Below are positions 46,561-57,022 of a DNA stretch of 64,000 bases, in pieces. Under the pieces are notes generated by a model that did not search any database, had not been told where the DNA came from, and saw only the letters and a list, made by a program, of their open reading frames with translations. The stretch is from the NCBI GenBank assembly GCA_030062745.1, contig CP099848.1, forward strand, positions 14,979,568 through 15,043,567, in the 5' to 3' direction. The stretch comes from Capitulum mitella (lineage: Eukaryota > Arthropoda > Thecostraca > Pollicipedomorpha > Pollicipedidae). Positions within the stretch are counted from its first letter, which is position 1. Every line of letters begins with the position of its first letter. The translations under genes and the position numbers were made by a program.

Positions 46561-46849
46561 TTTTTTAGCGGGAGGGACGCGCCCTTCCCCACTTTTTGAC
46601 ACGCGGTGCGAGCGCCCCTCCCCCACTACCCAGCCCCCCCCGCTGTATGCCACAGAAACAATTGGCTTTAAAGGAGTTTAGAAAAAATCATCTTTCAAAT
46701 TCGACTCCAAAGAGAAACCAAAGTCCGTTTTTTCTGCCCTTTCGTTTTTTTGGGGGGGGGGCGGGAGGGTTTTTTGGCCTTCTTAGCAGCCATCAGCTTC
46801 CACACGCCCCTCCCCATGTATTGATCAACCACTCCTCGTGGACACGGTC

Positions 46850-47220
46850 CCATTTCAGGTAAATGTCCTCGCACAGATCAGGTAACACTCACATGCTCAG
46901 TGCCATATAGGTAAGGCGGTTCCTCTTCTTGCACAGATGAGACATCTGCAAAGAATCTGGTTCCTCTCCAGACCAGACACGTCTACGATGCAGGCGCCCC
47001 CCCCCCCACAGATCAGGCGCCCCCACACAGATCAGGCACCCCTCATGTGTTTGGTGAGCCCTCTGCAAACCAGATGCCCATACGGGACTTGGCGCCTCAT
47101 CCAGAACATGCACGTCTTACTAGGTGACCACCCTGCGCAGGCCAGGCTGATTGTGTGCATGTTTATTTCCATTTTATGCGTTCGTTTTTTTACAATTTAC
47201 ACTTCACCAGACTAGTCCTT
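46850..47220. repeat. degenerate CAGATCAGGCGCCCC repeat block
   Basis: Loose ~28 bp units containing CACAGATCAGGCGCCCC or similar. No ends recognised. It adjoins the 689 bp element. Confidence 0.5.
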
Positions 47221-47221
47221 A

Positions 47222-47926
47222 GCTGGAACCAGGGCAGCGCAGCAAGGGGGGAAGGCAGAGAGGACAGTTGCTCCCCTTCCGGCAAGCAAGGGCAGGAGTG
47301 TGTTCCCTCCCCTCCGGAAAAATTGGGGAAACCCCTTTTACCCAAACTGAAGGTTTTGTAGTTACTCATGTTATCAAAATTCAGACCAAGGAGGCCCCCA
47401 TAACTGAGCGAGGTGGTCCTTTATCGGGCTCAGGAGACCCTTTTCTGCATCAAGAGGCCTCTTTTCTGGATCAGGATGCCCCGTTCATGAATAAGGTATC
47501 CCCTGCTCGGGATCAAGAGCTCCTGCTTTGTGTTAAAGAGGCCCCTCTGCTGGCTCGGGAGGCCCCCTTGATGAATCAGGAGGCTTCAGTTCTGGATTAG
47601 GAGGCACCCTCTACATATCAGGAGGCTCTTGTGATCGCCAGGGGCCCCTGTTCTAGATCAGGAGACCCTGTTTTGGGATAAGGAGGCCCTTTGCTGGATG
47701 GAGAGACCTTCTTTATGAATCAGGAGGCCTCTGTTCTAGAATATGAGGTCTCTTCTCAGTATCAGGAGGCCCTGTTTTGGAACAGGAGGCCCTATTTTGG
47801 ATAACGAGCCCCTTTGCTGGATCGTGAAGCCCCATGTCTGAGTCAGGAGGCCCCGTTTTGTCCAGGAGACCTCCTGGAAAATCCCCCCCCCAGCTCAAAA
47901 TCTGTGGCTCCGCCCCTGGCTGGAAC
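47222..47926. mobile_element. 689 bp minisatellite-filled element with 8 bp target duplication
   Basis: It is flanked by GCTGGAAC on both sides (47222-47229 and 47919-47926). The outer ends read CAGGGCAGCGCAG and, inverted, CAGGGGCGGAGCC, the same CAGGG style as the 6.3 kb element. The interior from 47390 is a ~28 bp degenerate array around GGATCAGGAGGCCCC. No protein is encoded. Confidence 0.8.
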
Positions 47927-48604
47927 AGTATACGGTTTTTTACACAGACACTTGGCTAGCGATACCATGGGGTTTGGTGGGTCCGCACCCCCGCCCTCGT
48001 ATATTCAGGGATTTTAGGATTAGGTCTATGGCAATGACTGGAAAGAAACGGTCTGAAGTACTACGAGGACCCCCCCCCCCCAATAATTTTAGAAAATGCC
48101 CGGCCATGCCCAGAGATATAGTGTTCTCATACCTGACAATTCAAAATATAAAGCTCGAATGACCGCTGTCTTCATCGACACTATTTTGAGGATGCTGACA
48201 CACCTAAAAATATTTTACCCTGGAGAACTGCTTTTATCATTGGTGGCCAGATGGGGCTTCATAGGGAGAAATCATATGACGCATCTGTTTTGAACCAGCC
48301 TTTCAGCAAACAAAGTGATGGAGAAAATGGTGTCAAAAGTTTAAAACTGAACATCACATTGCCACAGGAGCACACGGAAAAGTGTCTCAGCTCATCTGGT
48401 TCTTGGGCACAGCTCATGCCCGCGTATATGTATCTCAAGATAAAAGTGCATTGATATATGTGCCTTTATATCCGTGAATATGCGAGTAAACTGCCAGTTT
48501 CATTTTAAATATGTAGCGCCCTTTCTTGAGATCCTCCCTGGAAGCGATCACTCCTCCTGGACGAATGGTCCCCTTCCCCACATTTTTCGTCGCGTGCCTA
48601 TACC

Positions 48605-49110
48605 CCTGGTGGCCAAAGACGAATGGAGACGGCCCAGAGACGACAAGAGGAGGCCATAACAACGGGAGAGGGCTGGACACAACCAGAAAAGACTGGATGC
48701 TGATAGAGACGATCATATAGCGAGAGACAATTTGAAACGGCCAGAGACGACCAGAGACGACCCAAGATGGCCAAAGACGGTCAGAGACAGTCAGAGACGA
48801 CTGAAAACGGCCAAAAATGACCAGAGACGACCAGATACGGATGGAGATAGCCACAGACGGCCAAAGACAGAGAGAGACGACTAAAGATATCCAAAGACGA
48901 CCTGAAACCAGCCGAAGATAACTGGAGATAGCCAAAGACGGCTAGAGACGACCGAGCACGAACTTATCTAACGGCAAGCGCTCAGAAGCTGTGGATGGAG
49001 ACGGTTGGAAATAAGTGCAGATGGCAAGAAATTACTGGAGACAATCAGAGACGACTGGAAGCATTTAGTCGCTACTGGAGGAGACCGGAGACGGCTGGGC
49101 ACGACTGTGA
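48605..49110. repeat. 10 bp-period CCAGAGACGA array
   Basis: About 500 bp of decamer-like units (CCAGAGACGA, CCAAAGACGG, TGGAGATAG) with a period near 10 bp and high divergence. A 166-codon antisense frame rich in Val/Ser/Leu/Trp arises from the repeat. Confidence 0.88.
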
Positions 49111-52100
49111 TAGCGAAGCACACGTGTGACGGGCCCTGGAGCAGGTGCGGTGGCGGCGTCCTCGCCATTTGGATAATTTAAACATTAGCCACATTGTTAT
49201 GAATAGGAAATCACTTAAGACTGGCTCTAGATCAAGGGTGTACTAGCCGTTGGAACAGGTGGGGTGGTCGCCGGGACTTTACCAATTTTGGAATCACCCA
49301 TAATCAATAGAGAGCACTCTACATCAGCTGCATGGTGCTCTGTGACAAGAAATCACCTGAAAGTATCTTTAAGAGTTGAAGACAGTAAATCTTCAGAATT
49401 GCGGTGCTAACTTCCGCAAGCTTATAATTGTTGTCGAGCCGTATGTTCGTACCTCCGGTCCGTTCGGTTTATTATGGCCTAAAGGGCGGCACTTCTATCA
49501 CCATGCCTCCTATGCCTGGAAACGTAAGTAATTTGGTATCTATCTTTTGTCCTTCGAGAAAGCACGGGCTCGAGCATGCGGGTTTACCGTGCTCAGGATT
49601 CATCGCGGATTCTTGTACTGTTGAATTCCAAATACGTTGTAAGTAGAATTTCGCCGATGATCTTTCTAAAATAAGTCCGCTAGATCTTCAGCCGTAGATG
49701 TCGACATTTCAAGTTAGCGGAGTCTCAGCGTGGAGCTAGGTTGTGTATACTCGAGGGCGTTTGTGTCCTAGAATTACATGTGGTCTGTCCCGATCTATCT
49801 ACCACTATACCCAGTAAGGCGCCTCGTGTAGCGCATTATGAACGAGGCCTGCTTCACTGCTGTTTACATCATCGTTTTCGCTTGACTGATTTCATAACGC
49901 AAAGGGGACCTTATCGATCTGCTTCATTATTTTGTATCTGAAGAATTACGAGCTTAAACACAGAGTCACGAGAAACACTTATCGGGTGAAATATTTTCGT
50001 CGTATCGGGTCAAATATTGTTGCACCTGTATCGGGACTTGATCTTAGTGCCCGCAACGCATCGGACTCTGACTATCAGTTATGATAAATGTAGCGCAGTC
50101 TAACACGCTTCCAAGATTCTACTGCTGAAGCTCCTGAGGACTGTGACAGAAGGGCATTCAAATTTTGTGAAGATTTGTAAAAGACAGACGGAGAAAGTCA
50201 CAGAACCCAAGTCAACAATCCTAAATGGGGTTCATATGGGCTACATGTGGGGCAAGTGGGTTTATGTGGGCATGGGCTGCAGGCTGGCTGGTTGCAGTGG
50301 CGCACCTAGGATTTTTTTCTGCACTGTTGGTCGAGCCCAAAGCTCTCAATTGATGTAGTGCACAGGGTTGATTCTCCGATTTTAATTTTTAGTGGTAAAA
50401 AGTACCGCTTTCGTCATAGAGGATCTGATGCTCCAGGCGTCCTCCCGTTGGGCGTGCCAATGTGCGCAGATGTGGATAGATGATGCCGGTAGCGCAGTTG
50501 GTGACGAAATATTTCACTGGAAAATATTCATTTCCTATTTACAAATGAAAAACACAAAAATCGTATGATGTGTATTTGTATATTGTATGGTTGCACGCAA
50601 AAACACGGTGTAAAAATGTCACATTATTTAAATCTGGTCTGGCATGCCATAATCTGTAACCATTTGGCGGCCATTTTCAAGAGCCTTTCCTGTCACCTTA
50701 CTACACACCGCTTCGGAAACTTTGTTCTTTCCGCGGTTCTGTTCTGCATTGCAGAGGTCGAGTCGTCTTTGGTTGTGTGACTACCTACTGTGACAAGTCG
50801 TCCTAAAAAAGGCTGGGTTGAATTTGAAATCTTACTTTATTTGGTTAGGATTAGCGAAACACTGTAACTGTCACCATGGTCTCAAATGCCAAGGTAGGCA
50901 CCTATGCGCATGGTTTAGGTCTATCCGCAATTTTCCACGTTAATATTTAAATAACTCTAGGGTGTTTGAAGTTTAGCGTTATATCTCCATAATGTTCCCC
51001 ACATTCTGAGCAATAATTTGCAAGGTCATTTATTTTTCATTCTAGGTACCCATGGTGAAAATTACAACGGCTACCTATTTGGAAGCGCGTTAGCTTCCCT
51101 ACGTAAACTAGTGTTTCACATCTCTGTATTGTGCCCAAACAGTGAATATTGGTAAACAATGACTTTTTGCTATTTTTGAAATACGTGACTATGAACAGTT
51201 GATCAGAGATTTAGTGTCTGCACGATTTTGGTCTTCAGGACGTCATCGCATGGTCATAAGGATTACGTTTATACCAATTCAATAGACTTTTAGGTGGGGA
51301 GCACTAGATTTGTGCTTCATTGTTTGTGTGCTTTTATGTGTTTTTATTTGTGTGTTTGCTGAATGTCGTTTTTAACGTGTTTTGCCTTTTTACTTTGAGA
51401 CGACACTCAGAAGAACCATTTTAAGAATGGAGTATTTTTACTGTCGCCGTATACATACATCAGTGGTAGTATAATGTCACTGTCAATAAATCGGGCCACT
51501 TCTGCCTTTTCACTGGACGCGATGGACCACATTGTGGAAGAGGACAACAGTTGTGTCAAGGTGCATACTCTATGTCTGCAGCGACAGTAAAGCGAAATGC
51601 AGAGTGCTCGGGAATATCCAGAAACCAGCGGAACGCGCCGTGGGAAAATGGTTCACCGGTGGCCGGAACCAGCACGGCGGCCGGAAACGATGCCAGCAGG
51701 CCGCGCTACCGACCAGCCACTCGCCGAGTACCGAACATGGCCCGATAAGCAGCCGCCGGCGCACCGAGTGAGCGGAACTACCGACTAGACGCGACCTGAC
51801 GGCCGATTAGACGGGGGCCTGATGGTGTGCAGGCACTGGAGATGCTGGAACGGCGTGCTGCCAATGAAAAGGTGGTGCGGCAGCTGCGTGGGATGCTAGA
51901 CAGCGCGGTATGTACTCGCGTGCAATGTGACTTCAGTGCAACGCAGCAACAGAGACGGCTTGCGGGGGCGGATGGGTGGGACAGGGTGGTAACGACTTGA
52001 CAGGTGCAGGAGTGGTTCGAGAGACGTACTGACAACGCTGCTCTGCAAAGAACGTAGAAGTGGTGCACCAACTACGGGAAGAGTTGACTTGCATCGACTG

Positions 52101-52740
52101 AGTGATGTGGTGTATCCAGAGACTCGTGATTTGGCGTGCCTTGCGGTTGGGTAGGCGCAGAAGTGCCAGGTATTGTTAAGTGTTTCCAGCCGGGGAAGTC
52201 GTGTGTTTGCAGAGGACCGAGGCAAGTAGCGTAACAGTATTTAGTTGGGCGGCGATTCCGGCGTTGCCACGACCCATAACTGAGCAGTCCAGTGTGTCTT
52301 CCAGATTTGCAACGTTCATTATCTGAAAGTTTCAAGTCAATTTCAGTTCAATGCCTTTCGCAAGGCGTGTTGTTCCTTATAAGACCGCAAGGCAGCTCAA
52401 ATGGTAGGGGGAAAGATATTTGCAGTGACATTGATTGGTGCGCGCAGCGTAGCTTTAGTGCTGCCATCTAGTGGACATATGTGGAACCTTTGCGGTCGTG
52501 TTTAGTAGCTAGCCTGTCACTCGCGGTAAGTCTCGTTGCTGATACCGCTTGGAAATAAAAGTTGAGCTGTGAGGCCAATATCTAACAAATGTGGTTGATC
52601 ATGCAGAACGTCAGTAGACAAATCTGGTCCACATGATTATGCGAGATGTGTGGCTGCTTTGTCCCGTGTCCGTCTAAACGTAGTATGTATGACATGCACC
52701 CCGGATTCAGCCAGGGGCAGCCCTGGCTCGCCCAGAGCTT
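49111..52740. other. intergenic, no supported gene
   Basis: AT-leaning sequence with short frames. A short GGGCTACATGTGGG-type segment (50228-50300) is followed by a CAGTGGCGCACCTAGG repeat edge. A GC-rich patch lies at 51640-51800. Nothing else supported. Confidence 0.4.
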
Positions 52741-52749
52741 CACAGTTCA

Positions 52750-53270
52750 AGCCCAGATAAACTGATGGGCCCAGAGGCAGCCCATGCGCACTTTGTTGAG
52801 CCCACATGTAGCCCATGAGATGAAGCCTACATGCGGCCCAGATGAAGCCCACATGCAGCCGCATGGACGCAGCCGAGGGGGGTCCGGGGGGCGCAGTCCC
52901 TCTAGACCTGCATGTTTGTGAAAACCGTTGCACATCGTCTTACTGGCAGGCGGTTTTCGTATGATTTCAGTTCACTAAGCCCGCAACCCCCCTTAAGAAA
53001 ATCTTGGCTGCGCGCCTGTGCAGCCCAGATGAAGCTCACACACACACTGGATGAAGCCCACGCTGCTCCCACATACAGCTCACATGAAGCCCTGACAAAT
53101 CCCAGGTGAGCCCACATGGGTCCCACATACAGCCCAGATGAAGCCCACACACATCCCATCTGGGACCCATCTGATTTCAGGGGACATACCCGGATGGGGC
53201 CCACATGGATAGCCCAGAAGGACCCCACATGAGAGCCCATATAATGCCCAGATGGGCCCCATTTGGGGCT
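52750..53270. repeat. GAAGCCCACATG minisatellite with an inserted short element
   Basis: Degenerate ~25 bp units contain CAGCCCACATG and CAGATGAAGCCCACA. At about 52872-53018 the array is interrupted by a short sequence running from GAGGGGGGTCCGGGG to GGCTGCGCGCCTGT. It may be bordered by GCAGCC on both sides. That insert resembles small dispersed repeats ending in G-rich hairpins. Confidence 0.8.
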
Positions 53271-53746
53271 GCTGGCTGGAAACGGTACAACAGCACAGAC
53301 GGTTAGATTTCGATGCTAGGGGTGCAGCCGGAGAGCGTAGATTCGACCACCACTGCATTCAAATAGCGGGTTAGTTTAAGCCATTTTAAGCCCCAGGGAG
53401 GAAAAATCTTTTCTATAGCCTTGACTTGTCGTTGGACCCACGTGGTATTATTTTGGTTTGCAGAGGCTAGTAGCATCCACAAAAGTGTGGAGAGGGGGGC
53501 AAAAACGTCTTTTTCTCCAGAGGGCTTATGTTGAATTTACCCCAAAGTGGGGTCATGACTAACAGCACAATTAGTCGAACCTTAGCGCACACTTAGCACA
53601 GATGTTGAGATTCATATAAACATTATTACGTCGTCCAACATTGGACGTACCCAAGGCCGTAAACAAGACATACCCACCTGATGCATGTGGAGTGAACGAG
53701 AGGTCGGAGCTGCCCGTAGGTGGCAGCAGTGACGGCAAGAACACTA
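53271..53746. other. intergenic, no recognised feature
   Basis: Mixed sequence between the GAAGCCCACATG array and the third TTAA element. Nothing recognised. Confidence 0.4.
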
Positions 53747-54957
53747 TTAACCCTATTTCCGGCAGGGGGGGCTGAATCCACCCGCTTGGGTTTTTTGCTT
53801 GCCAATTCCAAGCTTTTAGACGTAGCTTTACGAAACTTGGGCACTTTTCCTAGCTATTTTTTCTACGTACTATGACAAAAATTTTGAAATTCGATTTTGC
53901 TCACAGGCGGAGCCAGGCAACGTTTTTGGGAGGCACCTCAGGTCATTCTTGGCCCTGTTGAGGACAAAAGGAAAATGACTACCAAAACTAGCGTGTTTAA
54001 GATAAGACTTAAAACTTTATATGGATGTATAGCTAAATAGTTGGGCAACGTGCAAATGTAATTTTACTTATCTGAGGTCACTTTATAAGGTCAGGTGAAG
54101 GTCAAAAGTCAAAATGTGTTGTTATAGCAGTAATTTCGGAGCTATTTTTTTAAATGCCAGATCCGAAACATGTATGACGTAGAATGGAGTCTTCTACTTG
54201 TGTACCAAGTTTCAGCTTGATATCAGGTCGGGTCACGGAGCTATGACCTAAAATGTCAGTGCGTGTACCCTAGGTATCACAGTAGTCGTAAAATGGAATT
54301 TTTGAAACAGTGAATTCAAATGACTGAAAACGTTTACAGATAATATTAAACGCACACGAGATCATTCCAAGTGACTCCAGGATCACTGGAAGTCACTGAA
54401 GGTCAAAGGTCACAGGATGATCTGAACAGCATGTGACCATGACAGTTCCCCTTTTTCATGTCCCTGGCACCGCCTATGCTAACATTATTCAAACTTTGTA
54501 CTACAGTTTCTATTTCTTTAGCATAACATGACTAGCGGAAGCCAAAAAAGTGCTTTTGCCTTTTTTATTCAATCAGTTGTTGAAAAACCAATCCTCCTAT
54601 TTTTAAAATCCTGTGAACGCCTATGAATTTCCTCCGAATTTCAAATGTGTGGATCAAGGGTAACAATCCTATCCATCATCTCTCGATTCATGCCAGTTTC
54701 ATCAAAATCAGTCCATAAACAACGGAGTTACAAGAAGTCCAAAAATATCCCCCATTTTGAATTTTCTCCCCCTATATCCACCCTTTCAAAATTTTGAAAG
54801 TTTCTTTTGTTTAAACGTAGTTTACGTCATGGCAAATCTATTACCTTTTGTTCCGATGAAATCGGATGTGTAGTTCTCGAGATCTGAGGGGGGCCGAATC
54901 TGCCCCCCCTTGCCGGGAATCGGCCATACTGGCTAGCCCTCCTGGGATAAGGTTTAA
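53747..54957 (+). mobile_element. TTAA-flanked non-autonomous DNA element, copy 3
   Basis: TTAA at 53747-53750 and 54954-54957 flanks a 1203 bp body beginning CCCTATTTCCGG. It aligns along its whole length with copy 2 (36665-37877), with small indels and perhaps 10% substitutions. The right inverted end is worn (GGGATAAGG). No transposase. Confidence 0.88.
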
Positions 54958-55264
54958 GGCAATTACAGCGCAGCTGCGCTAAATATGACTCATCTATCTA
55001 AATATATACCTTAATATGAAAATCTCATAGCATAGTAAAAATGCTTACGGGACGAGTGACTGATACCTGATGAGGTACCCGACGTGACGCAAGACTTTGG
55101 ACACCTGAGCCCAAGAGGCAACAAACAAACAAAGGTAAAAGCTTGTCTCTCCTAACCCATAACGGTGAGCAGTTTCGAAGGGTCTCAGAAAACCGAAGTT
55201 AAACTGAGTGAGGTCTTGTTACTATTATTATTTTAACAACCTTTGCTCCTGAGAGAAGTGCCGT
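54958..55264. other. intergenic, no recognised feature
   Basis: Short AT-leaning spacer between copy 3 and the CpG-void block. Nothing recognised. Confidence 0.4.
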
Positions 55265-56759
55265 CTTAAACTGGGGTATGATCATTCAGGCATCCAAAGA
55301 TCTTGACCATTTCTTGAGTATTCCAGGCAGGTCTTTCAGTGCTGATTTAATGGTAATATTAATGTTATAGTGATATACAGATATGTCATTGTGAATGAAA
55401 TGGCAGTATTCAGGGTTAAATGCATTTGGGATGTGATCATTTTAAACTGTGGTAGTTAAAACTTAATTATGAAAAAAGGAAAAACCTCAGCATTTGAAGT
55501 TGTAGATTTATATGAATTATGTATGTAGATTCACTTAGGATATCTGCACATGAATGAAAAATACATGAGTTTCCACAGCAGATTGCAGTGTCTGTGCTTG
55601 GTGAATTCTGGAAATCACTTTCAGTCATACTGTGCTCATGATAGGTGTTCTCATAAAGTACCAACCCAATCCAAGCATCCCCCAGTATGGCACACAAATA
55701 TTTGAAACAATCATTTTGATTGAAATATGAATTGGTTCAAGTTGGGTTAAATGATAAAGAGTGCTTTGTGTACCATTTTCAGTCACACTATGTATGAGAG
55801 GTGTTCTGATTCCAAAAATAAATCCAGTACAACCATTCCTTAACACAGTAAGAAAAGATGTTGGATTTAGTCTTGATTGGCAAATGAACAGGGTAAAATT
55901 GGGGTATATGATACATTATATGTGATTTGTCATTTTCAGTGGCACTCTACTCACAAAGCGTACCATTGTTCCATAAGTTGATGCTGTTCCATTACTCCTT
56001 TGCACCTTATGGAAATTTGTGAAATATTCTTCTGATTGGCTGGGAAAACAAAAATGAAGCTCTGCTGATGGATTTTGAGAAACTTTTTTTCATTTGATTG
56101 CACCATATTTTGTCCTAATGAGTCAAGTACAGGTGTAAACTGTGTGTTCACATGTATTTAAATTTTACAGAGCACTTCTGTTAGCATATGCAGCCTGCAT
56201 AATCCTCATGACTGAATGCAGTAAAGATGTCTACTAGATTGTGTGATGCTGGTAAAATTGAATGGACAAACTTCTGTCATTACCTAGTATGGACAGGATT
56301 TTTTTAAATCATGTCCTTATCCACAAACATGAAATATGGTGTGTATTATGCCAGATGTATGTCTTCATCAGTTTGCAGTTTAAATGATTAAAAACTCTGA
56401 AATGTGTTTGAACACTGTGTATTATTTATGTTTTAAGAAGTAATAACCATGGAAGATGCCATGTTTTGAATGTAAAACTTTAGTGGATCCATAACACAAT
56501 GTTGTGCTATATATGGTTGGGTGTGGCCCAATAAAATTCATGCTTTATGGTGTATTTTGCATCTGGTACTGTCAGGGGTAATACTAATCACAGTATAGCT
56601 ACAGGAAACCATATGTGCTGATAATTTGTAGATTGGTACTAAATGCTTTCTAGATAGAGTCTCTTTGATTCCACTTATTGTTTGGCTGGTCTGGATAGTT
56701 GCCTGAACATACTGAAATATAGCCATCAGATGAGCAAACCCCACTCTTCATTTCACCAG
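55265..56759. other. AT-rich, almost CpG-free block upstream of TRAPPC12
   Basis: In about 1.5 kb I find one CG dinucleotide (at 55959), whereas flanking DNA is CpG-rich. TG and CA look frequent. Three diverged copies of CATTTTCAGTCACACT plus AGGTGTTCT recur near 55618, 55787 and 55934. The block ends directly at the TRAPPC12 start region with TTCATTTCACCAG, an acceptor-like sequence, so part of it may be a 5' UTR intron. No gene seen inside. Confidence 0.6.
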
Positions 56760-56761
56760 CC

Positions 56762-57022
56762 ATGGCGGAGGAACGCCAGCCGTCGATCCCGACGCTTCAG
56801 CAGTATTTCGGCTCGCCGAAGGCGGACGATGACGTGTTCAGCCAGCTGACGGACTCAGGCCATCACTCGGCTGTGATGGCCAGCCAGGTGAACCTGGCCC
56901 AGTCGGCCCAGGTGGTGCCACCTCCGGCACCGGCCGAGCCGACGCCGCCTGGCCCGCCGCAGCTGCCGCAGGTTTCGGAGATGGCGCCGAACGTGGAGGA
57001 GACCTTCAAGCAGGAGCTGCAG
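56762..57022 (+). CDS. TRAPPC12: TRAPPC12 coding exon 1
   Basis: 87 codons from ATG to CTGCAG|GTGGGA, phase 0. Starts [20 protein letters not shown]; the second half is Pro-rich ([17 protein letters not shown]). The [11 protein letters not shown] segment resembles the PSLSTFFGD segment of vertebrate TRAPPC12. The donor is followed by a stop in the open frame. Confidence 0.85.

Noticed and set aside
45946-46653. 235-codon minus-strand frame ending near a strong donor
   Set aside because: Low-complexity Arg/Ser/Glu-rich sequence without a domain; it does not join in frame to the PhyH-type exon. Kept only as a possible non-coding first exon.
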